This document shows positions 1 through 8,729 of a stretch of DNA of 64,000 nt, piece after piece. The stretch's first letter is position 1. Each line of letters opens with the position of its first letter. The stretch is from positions 1-64,000 of the forward strand of contig NZ_JABEME010000011.1 in assembly GCF_013004645.1 (NCBI RefSeq). The letters run 5' to 3'. Below the pieces are notes generated by a model. It did no database searches. It had not been told where the DNA came from and saw only the letters and a list, made by a program, of their open reading frames with translations. Made by a program: the position numbers and the translations under genes. The stretch comes from Stenotrophomonas africana (GTDB lineage: Bacteria; Pseudomonadota; Gammaproteobacteria; Xanthomonadales; Xanthomonadaceae).

Positions 1-100
1 ACCCACACCGCCCCGCCCAACTCACAGAAAACCAGAGCCGCTTTTGATCTTGATTTGGCTTCGGCTTCGGCAGGTGCAGGGCGCAGCCCTGCTGAAAAAA

Positions 101-646
101 CTACTTCACCCGACGGCCCGAGCGGTCGATGCGGAACCGCTCTCCGCCTTCCATCGGCGTGTGGCCGTCGGCATCCGGCGTGCCGCGACGGCAGCCATTG
201 CAGACCTCGGCCACGCCATCCTGGAACGGCCACCCGAAATCGAACGTACCCGGCACCACCTGGCGGAACTTCAGGTCGAAGTAGCCCACGCGGTCGCCGA
301 CGCGGCCGCGCAGCAGGCCTTCCTGCGGCGTTTCCGGACCGTTGTCCCAGGTCAGCACCGGCAGGCTGCGACCCTTGCGGTTGACGTAGTGGAAACCCTG
401 GTCGGCGTACACCACGGCCAGGCCGTGGTCGTCGTAGTTCAGGTCCTTCAGCGTGTCGGCGCTGATCTTCGGCCGGTGATCGACCACCTCGCAGTTGGGC
501 AGCGGCCACAACCCGTGTTCGTCGGTCAGCAGCTTGCACGCAGGTGCCTGTGCCGTTGCAGTGGCACTGACCAGCACGCCAAGCAGGGCCAGCGACCGCG
601 CGAAGCGGCCGCTGACAGGGACTGGGCGGGCCTGCCGTGCGATCAC
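101..646 (-). CDS. Small secreted WG-repeat-like protein
   Basis: A 181-residue protein with an N-terminal signal peptide (hydrophobic run about residues 19-33 ending ATATAQA), so it is probably exported to the periplasm. Two stretches resemble WG/KWG-type beta repeats: around residues 75-95 (GLAVVYADQGFHYVNRKGR) and 118-150 (GYFDL...FQDGVAEVC). Three of its cysteines lie in the mature part. The GTG start overlaps the TGA stop of the upstream alkaline phosphatase gene by four bases (GTGA), which suggests translational coupling and a shared transcript. No enzymatic motif is visible. WG repeats are generally binding or scaffold modules, so any link to phosphatase function is inference from the coupling alone. 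Confidence 0.7.
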   Translation of the reverse strand: MIARQARPVPVSGRFARSLALLGVLVSATATAQAPACKLLTDEHGLWPLPNCEVVDHRPKISADTLKDLNYDDHGLAVVYADQGFHYVNRKGRSLPVLTWDNGPETPQEGLLRGRVGDRVGYFDLKFRQVVPGTFDFGWPFQDGVAEVCNGCRRGTPDADGHTPMEGGERFRIDRSGRRVK

Positions 647-2349
647 TTGGTCTCGGCCTTGCGTTCGAAGGCTGTCGGTGCCGGCAGCTGCACCGGCACG
701 CCCTTGTCATCGCAGGTGCCGACCTGGCACAGGCGCTCGCGCAGGGCCGGAGTGGCCTGCACGATCATGTGGTAGATCGCGTTCTGTTCCAGCGTGCCGC
801 GGATCGCCTTGCTGCCCGGGCCGCGTGCCCAGATGCCGACATCCTCACCGCCGTGCGATTCGGACTTCATCGGCACCAGTGCTTCCTGCATGTAGTCCGG
901 ATGCTCGGTGTCGACCTCGCGCAGGTTCGGGCGACCGTTGGCCGGTTCGAAGCTGCTCGGGTTGTGCGGGTAGCGCTTGGGGCCGGCCGGCTGCTGGTTG
1001 CTGCTGCCGGTATGGCCCGGGCCATTGGCGTAGCTCAGCGTGGTGTACGGCTGGCCGGTGCCGTCCAGCGCATAGTCCAGCTTGCCGGCGCCATCTTCGC
1101 CGCCCTTGTCTTTCACCTTGCCCAGGATCGGGTTGCCGCGCGCCGGGTAGCCGACGAAGTTCAGCGTGTGCGAGTGGTCGGCGGTAACGATGATCAGCGT
1201 GTCATCGGCCGAGGTCAGTTCGTTGGCCACGCGGACCGCGTCGGACAGGGCCACGGTCTCGGTCAGTGCACGGTAGGCATTGCCGCTGTGGTTGGCGTGG
1301 TCGATGCGCGCGCCTTCGATCATCAGCACGTAGCCTTCCTGGTGCTTTGAAAGGTTCTTGATCGCTGCTGCGGTCAGTTCGGCCAGGCTCGGCTCACCGC
1401 CCGGATCCTGCGGGCGCTCGTACTCGTAGCGCATGTGGTCCGGTTCGAACAGACCGAGGATGGCCGGCGCATTGGCGGCGGCGGCCAGCTGCTTGCTGTT
1501 CCACACATAGGCGCCCTGCGGATGGGCCTGCTGCCATTCCTGCACCAGGCTGCGGCCATCCAGGCGCTGGCCGACCTTGTCGTCGTATTCCGGATCGCGT
1601 TCTTCCACCGTGGTGAACTCACCGCGGCCGCCACCGAGGGCGACCAGCGGGCCGCGGCCATAGCGCGAGGTCGACAGCAGCTGCTGGGCGATGTCCTTGC
1701 AGCCGGCCGCCTTGGCCGCTTCGGTCAGGTCGGTGTCGTTTTCCCAGTTGCGCTCGGGCGAGTGCGCATAGGTCGCGGCCGGGGTGGCATGGGTCAGGCG
1801 CGCGGTGGACACCACGCCCGTGGCCAGGCCGGCGCTGTCGGCCAGCTGCAGCCAGGTCAGCAGGCCCTTGGACAGGCTGTCGGCACAGTCGGTGCGGCTG
1901 CCGGCGCTGACGCCGATCGCGCCCATGTGGGTCTTCACGCCGGTGGTGATGGCGGTCATGGTGCCGGCCGAATCCGGGGTCTGCGAATCGGTGTTGTACG
2001 TCTTGCTGAACGCCGTGGCCGGGAAGCGCTCCCAGGACAGCAGGTTTTCTTCACCGGAGCCGCCCTTCCGCTGGCCCTCGTAGATGCGCGAGGCAGCCAC
2101 GGTGGTCAGGCTCATGCCGTCACCGAGGAACAGGATGACGTTCTTGGCCTTGCCGGACATCGCGCCGTTGGCGGCGGCCTGGGCGGCGCCACTGCGGTAC
2201 CACCACTGCGGGGTTTCGCCGGCCGGGTGGGCGACGGGGTCGACGGCGACCTTGAGGCCGGCCGGAGCGGACGAGGGGGCGGTGCTGGCGCAGGCGCCCA
2301 GCAGCAGGGTGGTGGCGCAGGCGGCCAACAGGGAGACGGAACGGCGCAT
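643..2349 (-). CDS. Alkaline phosphatase, PhoA family, lipoprotein
   Basis: A 568-residue phosphomonoesterase of the alkaline phosphatase superfamily that releases phosphate from organic monoesters in the periplasm. The chosen ATG gives a lipoprotein signal (MRRSV...LLLGAC, lipobox cysteine), so the enzyme is probably membrane-tethered; a longer upstream start would bury this signal. Visible family motifs are the metal-binding GDGMS, the nucleophile loop TPDSAGTMTA with its serine, the metal-ligand stretch EGARIDHANHSG, the zinc site TADHSHT and the late SHGGEDVG histidine. Length is somewhat above E. coli PhoA (about 470), with insertions in the second half. It leads a two-gene unit with the WG-repeat-like protein. 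Substrate preference cannot be read from the sequence. Confidence 0.92.
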   Translation of the reverse strand: MRRSVSLLAACATTLLLGACASTAPSSAPAGLKVAVDPVAHPAGETPQWWYRSGAAQAAANGAMSGKAKNVILFLGDGMSLTTVAASRIYEGQRKGGSGEENLLSWERFPATAFSKTYNTDSQTPDSAGTMTAITTGVKTHMGAIGVSAGSRTDCADSLSKGLLTWLQLADSAGLATGVVSTARLTHATPAATYAHSPERNWENDTDLTEAAKAAGCKDIAQQLLSTSRYGRGPLVALGGGRGEFTTVEERDPEYDDKVGQRLDGRSLVQEWQQAHPQGAYVWNSKQLAAAANAPAILGLFEPDHMRYEYERPQDPGGEPSLAELTAAAIKNLSKHQEGYVLMIEGARIDHANHSGNAYRALTETVALSDAVRVANELTSADDTLIIVTADHSHTLNFVGYPARGNPILGKVKDKGGEDGAGKLDYALDGTGQPYTTLSYANGPGHTGSSNQQPAGPKRYPHNPSSFEPANGRPNLREVDTEHPDYMQEALVPMKSESHGGEDVGIWARGPGSKAIRGTLEQNAIYHMIVQATPALRERLCQVGTCDDKGVPVQLPAPTAFERKAETK

Positions 2350-2503
2350 GGACGCTGGGTTCTCACAAACTGTAACGGGACGTTCATTATGCCCGGCCCC
2401 GCAAGGCACGCCGATGACACACTGATTTGCCGGTCGGGCGGTCGTTCTGCGGGCCGCGTTGGGCTATCGTGCCAGCATCCCTTCCTTCCCCTCTGGATTG
2501 CCT

Positions 2504-3838
2504 ATGAAGCTGGTCTCTGCCTGGCTGCGGATTCCATTCTGGCAGCGCGTGGTCGGTGGCTTCGTGCTCGGCGCGCTGGCCGGCTGGGCGCTCGGCCCGG
2601 CCGCGGAGACGTGGTTCGGCCCGCTCGGCGAGCTGTACGTCACCCTGATCAAGATGATCGCCGTGCCACTGGTGTTCTTCGCGGTCATCAACGCGATCTC
2701 GTCGCTGCACGGGCAGAAGTCGGTCGCCGCGCTCAGTGGACGTACCTTCCTGTGGTTCGTGATCACCGCTGCATTGGCGGTGTGCGTCGGGCTGGGCGTG
2801 GGCACCGTGCTGCAGCCCGGCGCCGGTGGCCTGCAGCTGACGATGGCCAGCAACTACGTGCCGCGTGAAGTGCCCAGCGTGGTGCAGGTGCTGCTGGACG
2901 TGGTGCCGGCCAATGTCTTCTACGCGCTGTCCGGCATCGGCACCAAGGTCAACGCGGCCGGTGAGACCGTGCTGGCAGCCGGTCGTGGCTCGATCCTGCC
3001 GGTGATCTTCTTCGCCGGGCTGGTCGGCTTTGCCATCGTCAAGCTCGGCGAGAAGGTGACCGAGGCGCGCAAGCTGGTCGGGCAGATGAGCGACATCATG
3101 ATCCAGGTGACCCGCTTCGTGCTGGAAGTCACCCCGATCGGCACCTTTGGCCTGATCGCCGGCCTGGTTGGCAGCTACGGCTTCGAGAAGCTGCTGCCGC
3201 TGGGTCACTTCGTGCTGGCGCTGTACGTAGCCTGCGCGCTGCACATTGTGGTGGTCTACAGCGCACTGCTGCTGGCGCACGGGCTGAATCCGCTGAAGTT
3301 CTTCCGCGGCGCGGCACCGGGCATGCAGGTGGCCTTCGTCAGCTCGTCCAGCTTCGCCGCGATGCCGGTGGCGCTGCGTTCGATCACCCACAACCTGGGC
3401 GTGAACAAGGACTACGGTTCGTTCGCGGTGCCGCTGGGCGCCAGCATCAAGATGGACGGCTGCGGCGCGATCTATCCGGCGCTGTGCGCGGTGTTCATCG
3501 CGCAGTACAGCGGCGTGCCGCTGACCCCGGAACAGTACGTGGTGGTGCTGATCGCTTCGGTGCTGGGCAGCTTCGGTACCGCTGGCGTACCGGGTACTGC
3601 GGTGATCATGGCCACGGTGGTGCTGAGCGCGGCCAATCTCCCGCTGGAGACCATCGGCTACCTGTATGCCATCGACCGCATCCTGGACATGATGCGCACG
3701 ATGACGAACGTGACGGGCCAGATGCTGGTGCCGGTGATCGTGGCCAAGGAAACCGGGCTGCTCGACCAGGCGGTGTATGACAACCCGTCCAGCAATGTGG
3801 GTGTGGACGATCCTGATCCGACGCCGCCACGCGCCTGA
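2504..3838 (+). CDS. Dicarboxylate/amino acid:cation symporter (DAACS family)
   Basis: A 444-residue inner-membrane transporter coupling uptake of a dicarboxylate or acidic amino acid to H+ or Na+ entry. Family hallmarks are all present: the serine-rich re-entrant loop (SSSSFAAMPV, about 281-290), KMDGCGAIYPA (about 315, equivalent to the NMDGTA sodium-site motif), GVPGTAVIMA, and the last-helix signature DRILDMMRTMTNVTGQ. About eight transmembrane segments plus two hairpins are expected, and the hydrophobic pattern fits. The ATG at 2504 places translation directly before the first amphipathic helix; an earlier in-frame ATG at 2459 adds 15 non-conserved residues. The gene stands alone, divergent from the phosphatase, and is followed by a clear terminator. 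GltP/GltT-like or DctA-like substrate choice is not resolvable here. Confidence 0.93.
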   Translation: MKLVSAWLRIPFWQRVVGGFVLGALAGWALGPAAETWFGPLGELYVTLIKMIAVPLVFFAVINAISSLHGQKSVAALSGRTFLWFVITAALAVCVGLGVGTVLQPGAGGLQLTMASNYVPREVPSVVQVLLDVVPANVFYALSGIGTKVNAAGETVLAAGRGSILPVIFFAGLVGFAIVKLGEKVTEARKLVGQMSDIMIQVTRFVLEVTPIGTFGLIAGLVGSYGFEKLLPLGHFVLALYVACALHIVVVYSALLLAHGLNPLKFFRGAAPGMQVAFVSSSSFAAMPVALRSITHNLGVNKDYGSFAVPLGASIKMDGCGAIYPALCAVFIAQYSGVPLTPEQYVVVLIASVLGSFGTAGVPGTAVIMATVVLSAANLPLETIGYLYAIDRILDMMRTMTNVTGQMLVPVIVAKETGLLDQAVYDNPSSNVGVDDPDPTPPRA

Positions 3839-3854
3839 GACTGCGTGTCGATGT

Positions 3855-3885
3855 AAAAGGCCCGCCCTGACCCGGCGGGCCTTTT
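3855..3885 (+). terminator. Rho-independent terminator of the symporter gene
   Basis: A 12-bp perfect stem AAAAGGCCCGCC / GGCGGGCCTTTT around a 7-base loop, followed by TTTTG. It lies 17 bases after the symporter stop. Confidence 0.9.
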
Positions 3886-3924
3886 GTTTGGGAGCTGGCG
3901 CGGTGGCGGCCAAGGCGGGTCCTG

Positions 3925-3975
3925 GTAGATCCACGCCATGCGCGGATGGAGACAGTGCCGACCAACGGTCCGCAC
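3925..3975. repeat. GTAG-type palindrome plus degenerate GTGCCGACC palindrome
   Basis: GTAGATCCACGCCATGCGCGGAT is an imperfect hairpin with the leading GTAG of SMAG-type repeats. It is followed at 3955-3975 by an imperfect palindrome GTGCCGACC-AAC-GGTCCGCAC. The rest of the gap between the symporter and the endopeptidase gene (3886-4088) holds nothing else apart from the terminator at 4031. Confidence 0.55.
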
Positions 3976-4030
3976 CCACCTGACAGAGGGGGGGCGGCAT
4001 CTATCTACCCACCATTACGGGCCCAACAGA

Positions 4031-4057
4031 AAAGCCGCTGCGGGGCAGCGGCTTTTT
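4031..4057 (-). terminator. Terminator of the first NlpC/P60 gene
   Basis: The stem AAAGCCGCTGC / GCAGCGGCTTT with a short G-rich loop has A-runs on one side and T-runs on the other, so it can act on both strands. It sits about 30 bases past the stop of the minus-strand endopeptidase gene. Confidence 0.85.
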
Positions 4058-4088
4058 GTCTTTCAGGCGGCGCCGTAGCGCCAGCGGG

Positions 4089-4865
4089 TCAGAGGTCGAC
4101 CCGGCGGGCCTGCATGAACTTGTTGCCCCAATAGCCACTGAGCAGGGTGTCCACGCGGACGTCCTTGCCCGAGCTCGGTGCATGCAGGAAGCGGCCGTCG
4201 CCGACATAGATGCCGACGTGGTCGACGCGGCCCTTGCGGCCGAAGAAGACCAGGTCACCCGCGGCCAGTGCAGTGCGGTCGTTGATCAGTTCGGCGTTGT
4301 CATCGTGGGCCATCTCGCGCGAGACGCGCGGCAGCTCGATGCCCAGGGCCGAGCGGAACACGTAGCCGACCAGACCGCTGCAATCGAAGCCGCTGTCCGG
4401 GTTGCTGCCACCCCAACGGTACGGGGTGCCCAGCAGGGTCATCGCGCGGCGCAGCAGCGACTGCACCTTGCCGTTGTCGGCAGCGGTGCCGACAACGCTG
4501 CCATTGGCGGCGCTGCTGGTGTCGTAGTTGGCGAGCAGGCGGCTGAGGTCGCCGGCCACCACGGCCGAGCGGTCCATCAGCGGAATGGTGTCGTTGGCGG
4601 CCAGGTGCGGCAGCAGGGCGGCCAGCGTGGCACTGGCGGCGGCGTCGACGCGGCTGCGCTGCGGAGCGGCAGCCTCGGCCTTGGCGGCCGGTCGGGCGGT
4701 GCTCTCGGCCACCGGGGCCGGGGTCACATCGGAGGAACGGTTCGGAGCGGTCTGCGACCAGGCCGGAAGGCTGGTCAGACAGAGTGCCAGGCCAAGCAAC
4801 AGCGGGCGGGCACTACGTGAAGATACGGAAGTCTGGCCTTCGCTTTTCAGGTCGTCAGTCGTCAC
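4089..4865 (-). CDS. NlpC/P60 cell-wall endopeptidase (secreted)
   Basis: A 258-residue peptidoglycan endopeptidase, expected to cut stem-peptide bonds in the periplasm. A signal peptide (hydrophobic about 21-36, ending PAWSQ) and an alanine/proline-rich linker (about 40-90) precede the C-terminal NlpC/P60 domain (about 135-258). The catalytic set is complete: Cys162 in FDCSGLV, His216 in VDHVGIY and His228 in RFLHAP. The start is GTG, with no strong Shine-Dalgarno visible, so it is less certain than the domain call. A second gene of the same family lies directly upstream (4997-5536), and their catalytic domains are clearly similar. The 130-base, A/T-rich gap between them probably carries a separate promoter. 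Confidence 0.9.
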   Translation of the reverse strand: MTTDDLKSEGQTSVSSRSARPLLLGLALCLTSLPAWSQTAPNRSSDVTPAPVAESTARPAAKAEAAAPQRSRVDAAASATLAALLPHLAANDTIPLMDRSAVVAGDLSRLLANYDTSSAANGSVVGTAADNGKVQSLLRRAMTLLGTPYRWGGSNPDSGFDCSGLVGYVFRSALGIELPRVSREMAHDDNAELINDRTALAAGDLVFFGRKGRVDHVGIYVGDGRFLHAPSSGKDVRVDTLLSGYWGNKFMQARRVDL

Positions 4866-4996
4866 GCGTCGGTCACAGGAAAAAAACGATGGGGCATCAT
4901 GCCCTGTAAAAGCGCGGATAAGTTAAAAATTCCGTTAGTAAATCGTTAGTTGCACGGTGATGTCCGTCACAGTTTTAAACATATCGCCTGTTCATT

Positions 4997-5536
4997 TTAG
5001 CGAAGGACGCGTTTCGCCCCTGTGTAGTGGTCCTTCCAGTAGGGACCGCTGAGCGAGTCGAGGCGCACGGTGCCGCCGGTGCTCGGCGCATGCACGAAAC
5101 GCCCTTCACCGACATAAATACCGACATGGGTGACGCTGCCGCGGCTACCGAAGAACACCAGGTCGCCGGTGGCCAGGCGCTGCGGATCGATCTTCGGACC
5201 CTGTACTGCCGCAAGGTCGCGCGAGGTGCGTGGCAGCCGCAGGTCCAGCATTTCGCGATAGACGTAGGCGACCAGGCCGCTGCAGTCGAAGCCAGAATCC
5301 GGGGTGTTGCCGCCGTAGCGGTAGGGCGTGCCGACCAGGCTGATGGCACGCATCAGCACCGAGTTGGCGGCTTCGGGGTTGTCCGGCACGGTCTTCGGCC
5401 AGTTCGCCGTCGGCGGGGGCGGCGCGGGGCGGGTGGCCTTGCCGCCGCCGCAGGCGGTCATGAGCACGGGCAGGGCCAGCAGCAGGGCCGGGGCGAGGAG
5501 CCGGCGCAGGCCGGACGAAACTGGCGTGATGTGCAT
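4997..5536 (-). CDS. NlpC/P60 cell-wall endopeptidase (lipoprotein)
   Basis: A 179-residue relative of the preceding endopeptidase. The ATG at 5536 is preceded by CGGAGA and gives a lipoprotein signal ending LMTAC (Cys29), so the protein is likely anchored in a membrane facing the periplasm; more upstream starts would spoil that signal. After a proline-rich spacer (PAPPPP, about 38-42) the NlpC/P60 domain begins near residue 60, with catalytic Cys85 (FDCSGL), His137 (VTHVGIY) and His149 (RFVHAP). It resembles E. coli Spr/MepS in size and architecture, but orthology is not demonstrated. The tandem arrangement with a soluble, longer paralogue suggests duplication followed by different localisation. 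Confidence 0.9.
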   Translation of the reverse strand: MHITPVSSGLRRLLAPALLLALPVLMTACGGGKATRPAPPPPTANWPKTVPDNPEAANSVLMRAISLVGTPYRYGGNTPDSGFDCSGLVAYVYREMLDLRLPRTSRDLAAVQGPKIDPQRLATGDLVFFGSRGSVTHVGIYVGEGRFVHAPSTGGTVRLDSLSGPYWKDHYTGAKRVLR

Positions 5537-5648
5537 GATCTCCGGATAATGCGCCACCTTAGGATTGGCCGTCATGATGGCGGCGTCCCCGCCGGGCGAC
5601 AACCCGCCCCAACCCGCCTGCCTTCGGCAGATCCAGACAGAGTTGCGC

Positions 5649-6131
5649 ATGAAGATCGAAAAAGACCGCGTTGTCCGCTTCCACTACACCGTTTCCGAAG
5701 TCGGCCAGGAGCCGATTGAATCTTCCAAGGACCGCGGCGAGCCGCTGGCGATCCTGATCGGCCACGGCAACATCATCCCGGGCCTGGAGAACGCCATGAT
5801 GGACAAGGAAGCCGGCGCGACCTTCAGCGTCGACGTCACCGCCGCCGATGCCTACGGCGAGCGCCGCGAGGGCCTGTCCCAGCGCGTGCCGAAGAAGCAC
5901 TTCGGCAACACCAAGCTGGCCCCGGGCCAGCAGGTGGTTCTGCAGACCAACTTCGGCCCGCGTGCGGTGACCGTGCAGAAGGTCGGCATGAGCGTCGTCG
6001 ACGTCGACCTGAACCATCCGATGGCCGGCAAGGACCTGCATTTCGACGTCGAAATCGTTGACGTGCGCGAAGCCGGCAAGGAAGAGATCGACCACGGCCA
6101 CGTCCACGGTGACGGCGGCCACCAGCACTGA
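5649..6131 (+). CDS. slyD: FKBP-type peptidyl-prolyl isomerase, SlyD family
   Basis: A 160-residue cytoplasmic prolyl isomerase and folding helper. The FKBP fold (about 5-70 and 125-145) is interrupted by the insert-in-flap chaperone domain (about 75-120, VDVTAADAYGERREG...VPKKHF), typical of SlyD. The C-terminus is a short histidine-rich tail (HGHVHGDGGHQH), matching the metal-binding tail used for nickel handling in SlyD, though shorter than in E. coli. The ATG at 5649 begins MKIEKDRVVRFHYTVSE, which aligns with the family start. It is divergent from the endopeptidase gene and closed by a strong terminator, so it is probably monocistronic. Confidence 0.92.
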   Translation: MKIEKDRVVRFHYTVSEVGQEPIESSKDRGEPLAILIGHGNIIPGLENAMMDKEAGATFSVDVTAADAYGERREGLSQRVPKKHFGNTKLAPGQQVVLQTNFGPRAVTVQKVGMSVVDVDLNHPMAGKDLHFDVEIVDVREAGKEEIDHGHVHGDGGHQH

Positions 6132-6154
6132 TCGCAGCGCGATCATGGTGGAAG

Positions 6155-6184
6155 CAACGGCCCGCTTCGGCGGGCCGTTGCGTT
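6155..6184 (+). terminator. Terminator after slyD
   Basis: An 11-bp perfect stem CAACGGCCCGC / GCGGGCCGTTG closed by a TTCG tetraloop. The following CGTTT is a weak U-tract. Confidence 0.8.
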
Positions 6185-6230
6185 TGTGGAACACGGCGCG
6201 GCCATCCACGGCGCGCGGGCCGGCGGCATA

Positions 6231-7475
6231 ATGGCGGACCTGCCCGACGGATGCCCCGTGAACGCCGCTTCTCCTTCCCTGCAGCCGGTGGCTTCCGGCG
6301 AACGCATCGCCCTACTGGACGTGCTGCGCGGTGCCGCGTTGCTGGGCATCCTGCTGATGAACATCGAGGCCTTCAGCGGGCCGCTGGACCTGGCCTTCAC
6401 CGGCATCGACGCGCGCTGGCAGGGCATCGACTACTGGGCCGATGCTTTCGTCTACGTGTTCGTGCAGGGCAAGTTCTTCACCCTGTTCTCGCTGCTGTTC
6501 GGCGCCGGCTTCGCGGTGATGGCGCAACGCGCCGAAGTGGCCGGACGCGACTTCACACCTTTCTACCTGCGCCGCAGCGCAGGGCTGCTGCTGATCGGCC
6601 TGTGCCACGCGCTGCTGGTCTGGTCCGGTGACATCCTGGTGATGTATGCGCTGATCTCGCTTCCGTTGCTGGCCTGCCGAGAGGCACCTCGCAGCTGGTT
6701 GCCGTGGATGGGCGTGATCGTCTATCTGGGCGGCGTGGCGATGATGCTGCTGGTCGGCGCGATGGTGTCGATGGCTTCGGCGGAAGACGTGCAGAAGATG
6801 CTCGCCGACGCGCAGCAGAGCATCGAGCTGCAGCGCCAGGTCTATGGGCAGGGCAGCTGGATGCAGGCCAATGTGCAGCGCCTGAGCGAGTTCGGCACGT
6901 CGATGGGCGCGCTGCTGATCACCGGCCCGGAAGTGCTGGGCATGTTCCTGATCGGCAGCTGGTTCGCCGGCAGTGGTGCGCTGGCGGCGCCGGAGCGCTT
7001 CCCGCGGTTGTACGCGGTGCTGCGTTGGGTGGCACTGCCGCTGGGCTTGGTGGTCACGCTGCTGGGGGTTGCCTGGAAGCCCTACCTGGCACCGGGTGCT
7101 TACGACCTGCCGGTGACAGCCGCAATGGCACTGGTGACGATCGGTGGCCTGCCGATGTGCCTGGGCTACCTGGCGTGGATCGTGCACTGGCGTGCGCGGT
7201 TGGCCTGGCTGGCCCCGGTCGGGCGCATGGCACTGACCCATTATCTTGGCCAGTCGCTGCTGTGCACCTGGTTGTTCTATCACTATGGCCTGGGCGGCTT
7301 CGAGCTGATGCCGCGCAGCGTGCAGCTGCTGTTCGCACTGTTGTTGTTTGCCGTGCAGGTGGCCCTTTCGCATGTCTGGTTGCGCCGATTCCGCTTTGGC
7401 CCGATGGAATGGCTGTGGCGTGCGATGACCTACCGGCAGTGGCCGCCGATGCGGCGCGAGGCCGGGCAGGGCTGA
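6231..7475 (+). CDS. DUF418 multi-pass membrane protein
   Basis: A membrane protein of about 414 residues carrying the DUF418/YeiB-type arrangement: an N-terminal signature (RIALLDVLRGAALLGILLMNIEAF) and a C-terminal half with many hydrophobic helices ending WLRRFRFGPMEWLWRAMTY, the typical closing motif. About nine or ten membrane segments are predicted by eye. The family is thought to act in envelope transport or acyl transfer, but no reaction is established. The start is uncertain: ATG 6231 is listed, while GTG 6258 (beginning MNAASPSL) would leave the usual short leader before the LDVLRG motif. The next gene begins 3 bases after its stop, so the two are probably cotranscribed. Confidence 0.85.
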   Translation: MADLPDGCPVNAASPSLQPVASGERIALLDVLRGAALLGILLMNIEAFSGPLDLAFTGIDARWQGIDYWADAFVYVFVQGKFFTLFSLLFGAGFAVMAQRAEVAGRDFTPFYLRRSAGLLLIGLCHALLVWSGDILVMYALISLPLLACREAPRSWLPWMGVIVYLGGVAMMLLVGAMVSMASAEDVQKMLADAQQSIELQRQVYGQGSWMQANVQRLSEFGTSMGALLITGPEVLGMFLIGSWFAGSGALAAPERFPRLYAVLRWVALPLGLVVTLLGVAWKPYLAPGAYDLPVTAAMALVTIGGLPMCLGYLAWIVHWRARLAWLAPVGRMALTHYLGQSLLCTWLFYHYGLGGFELMPRSVQLLFALLLFAVQVALSHVWLRRFRFGPMEWLWRAMTYRQWPPMRREAGQG

Positions 7476-7478
7476 TCG

Positions 7479-8729
7479 ATGCAGGGCGCGCGCGAGGATG
7501 TGATCGTGGTCGGCGCCGGTGCCATTGGACTGGCCGCCGCACTCGCGCTGCGCGCACAGGGCCGGCAGGTGCGGGTGATCGACCGTGGGCGTGTCGGCGG
7601 CGCGACCTCATATGGCAACTGCGGCACCATCACGCCCAGCCACGCGCCACCGCTGGCAGCGCCTGGCGTACCGTTGCGCGCGCTGCGCTGGATGCTCGAT
7701 CCGCGTGCGCCGCTGTACGTGCGTACGCGCCTGGACCCTGCATTGTGGCGTTGGCTGCTGCAGTTCGGGGCGCGCTGCAACGCGCGTGACTGGCTGCACG
7801 CCACGCGGGCGCGTGCTGCACTGCTGAATGATTCGCGGCTGCGCCTGGCCGAGTGGGTACAGGCGCATGCGCTTGACTGTGAGTTCGATACGCGCGGTCT
7901 GGACTATGTGTTCGGTGACGCCCGCAATTTCGATCACCACGCTGCCGAGTGTGAGGCGCTGAACGCGCAGGGTATTGCCACAAGCTGCATCGGCGGCGCC
8001 GACTATGCACGCGACAACCCGGCCTTCCACGATGGCCTTGCCGGTGCCATCCACTTCCCCGGCGACGCACAGCTGCGTCCGGACCGCTACACCGCCGAAC
8101 TTGCGCGCGTGCTGCACACGCAGGGCGTGGTGATCGAAGAGCAGTCAGACGTGCAGGAATTCAGCGCCGACGCGCAGGGTGTGCGCGTGCGTGTCGGTGA
8201 ACGCATGCTGCAGGCGCGCGAGCTGGTGCTGGCCACCGGGCCGTGGTCACCGCGCTGGGCACGGCAACTGGATCTGCGCGTGCCGATCCAACCCGGCAAG
8301 GGCTACTCGCTGACCTGGTCACGACCGGCGCAGGTGCCGCAGCGTCCAGTCGTGCTGAAGGACCATTCCGTGTTCGTGATTGCCTGGCGTGAAGCACTGC
8401 GGCTGGGCGGCACCATGGAATTCGCCGGTGCCGACCCGCAGCTGCGCACGACCCGCCTGCAGGCCCTGCAGCACGCCGCCGACCACTACCTGCGCACGCC
8501 GCGTGGTGCGCAGCTGCAGGAGCAGTGGTGCGGTTGGCGCCCCATGAGCGTGGACGACGTGCCGTTGATCGGCCGTGCACCCGCCCATCCTCACGTCTGG
8601 CTTGCAGCGGGGCATGGCATGCTCGGCATCAGCATGAGCGCCGGCACCGGCCAGCTGATCGCCGATCTCGTCTGCGGCCGCACGCCGGCGATCGATCCAG
8701 CCCCTTACCGACCCGAGCGATTCCGATGA
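7479..8729 (+). CDS. FAD-dependent D-amino-acid dehydrogenase-like oxidoreductase
   Basis: A 416-residue DAO-superfamily flavoenzyme, probably oxidising a D-amino or imino acid. The N-terminal Rossmann motif VIVVGAGAIGLAAALALRAQG binds FAD, followed by GGATSYGNCGTI, a pattern shared with DadA and hydroxyproline-related dehydrogenases. The C-terminal FAD contact WCGWRPMSVDDVPLIGR...GHGMLGISMSAGTGQLIADL is intact. It starts 3 bases after the DUF418 gene and its stop overlaps the next start (ATGA), making it the middle gene of a coupled unit ending in glutathione reductase. DadA or an LhpB-like 4-hydroxyproline epimer oxidase are both possible; the exact substrate cannot be decided from sequence. 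Confidence 0.85.
   Translation: MQGAREDVIVVGAGAIGLAAALALRAQGRQVRVIDRGRVGGATSYGNCGTITPSHAPPLAAPGVPLRALRWMLDPRAPLYVRTRLDPALWRWLLQFGARCNARDWLHATRARAALLNDSRLRLAEWVQAHALDCEFDTRGLDYVFGDARNFDHHAAECEALNAQGIATSCIGGADYARDNPAFHDGLAGAIHFPGDAQLRPDRYTAELARVLHTQGVVIEEQSDVQEFSADAQGVRVRVGERMLQARELVLATGPWSPRWARQLDLRVPIQPGKGYSLTWSRPAQVPQRPVVLKDHSVFVIAWREALRLGGTMEFAGADPQLRTTRLQALQHAADHYLRTPRGAQLQEQWCGWRPMSVDDVPLIGRAPAHPHVWLAAGHGMLGISMSAGTGQLIADLVCGRTPAIDPAPYRPERFR

Noticed and set aside
76..100. Possible terminator GCAGGGC-GCA-GCCCTGC near the left edge
   Set aside because: The A-run follows the hairpin on the plus strand, so the polarity is wrong for a terminator of the minus-strand gene and no plus-strand gene ends there.
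2387..4000. 537-codon open frame antisense to the DAACS symporter
   Set aside because: Rich in His, Gln and Arg, without domain pattern, and opposite a clear transporter.
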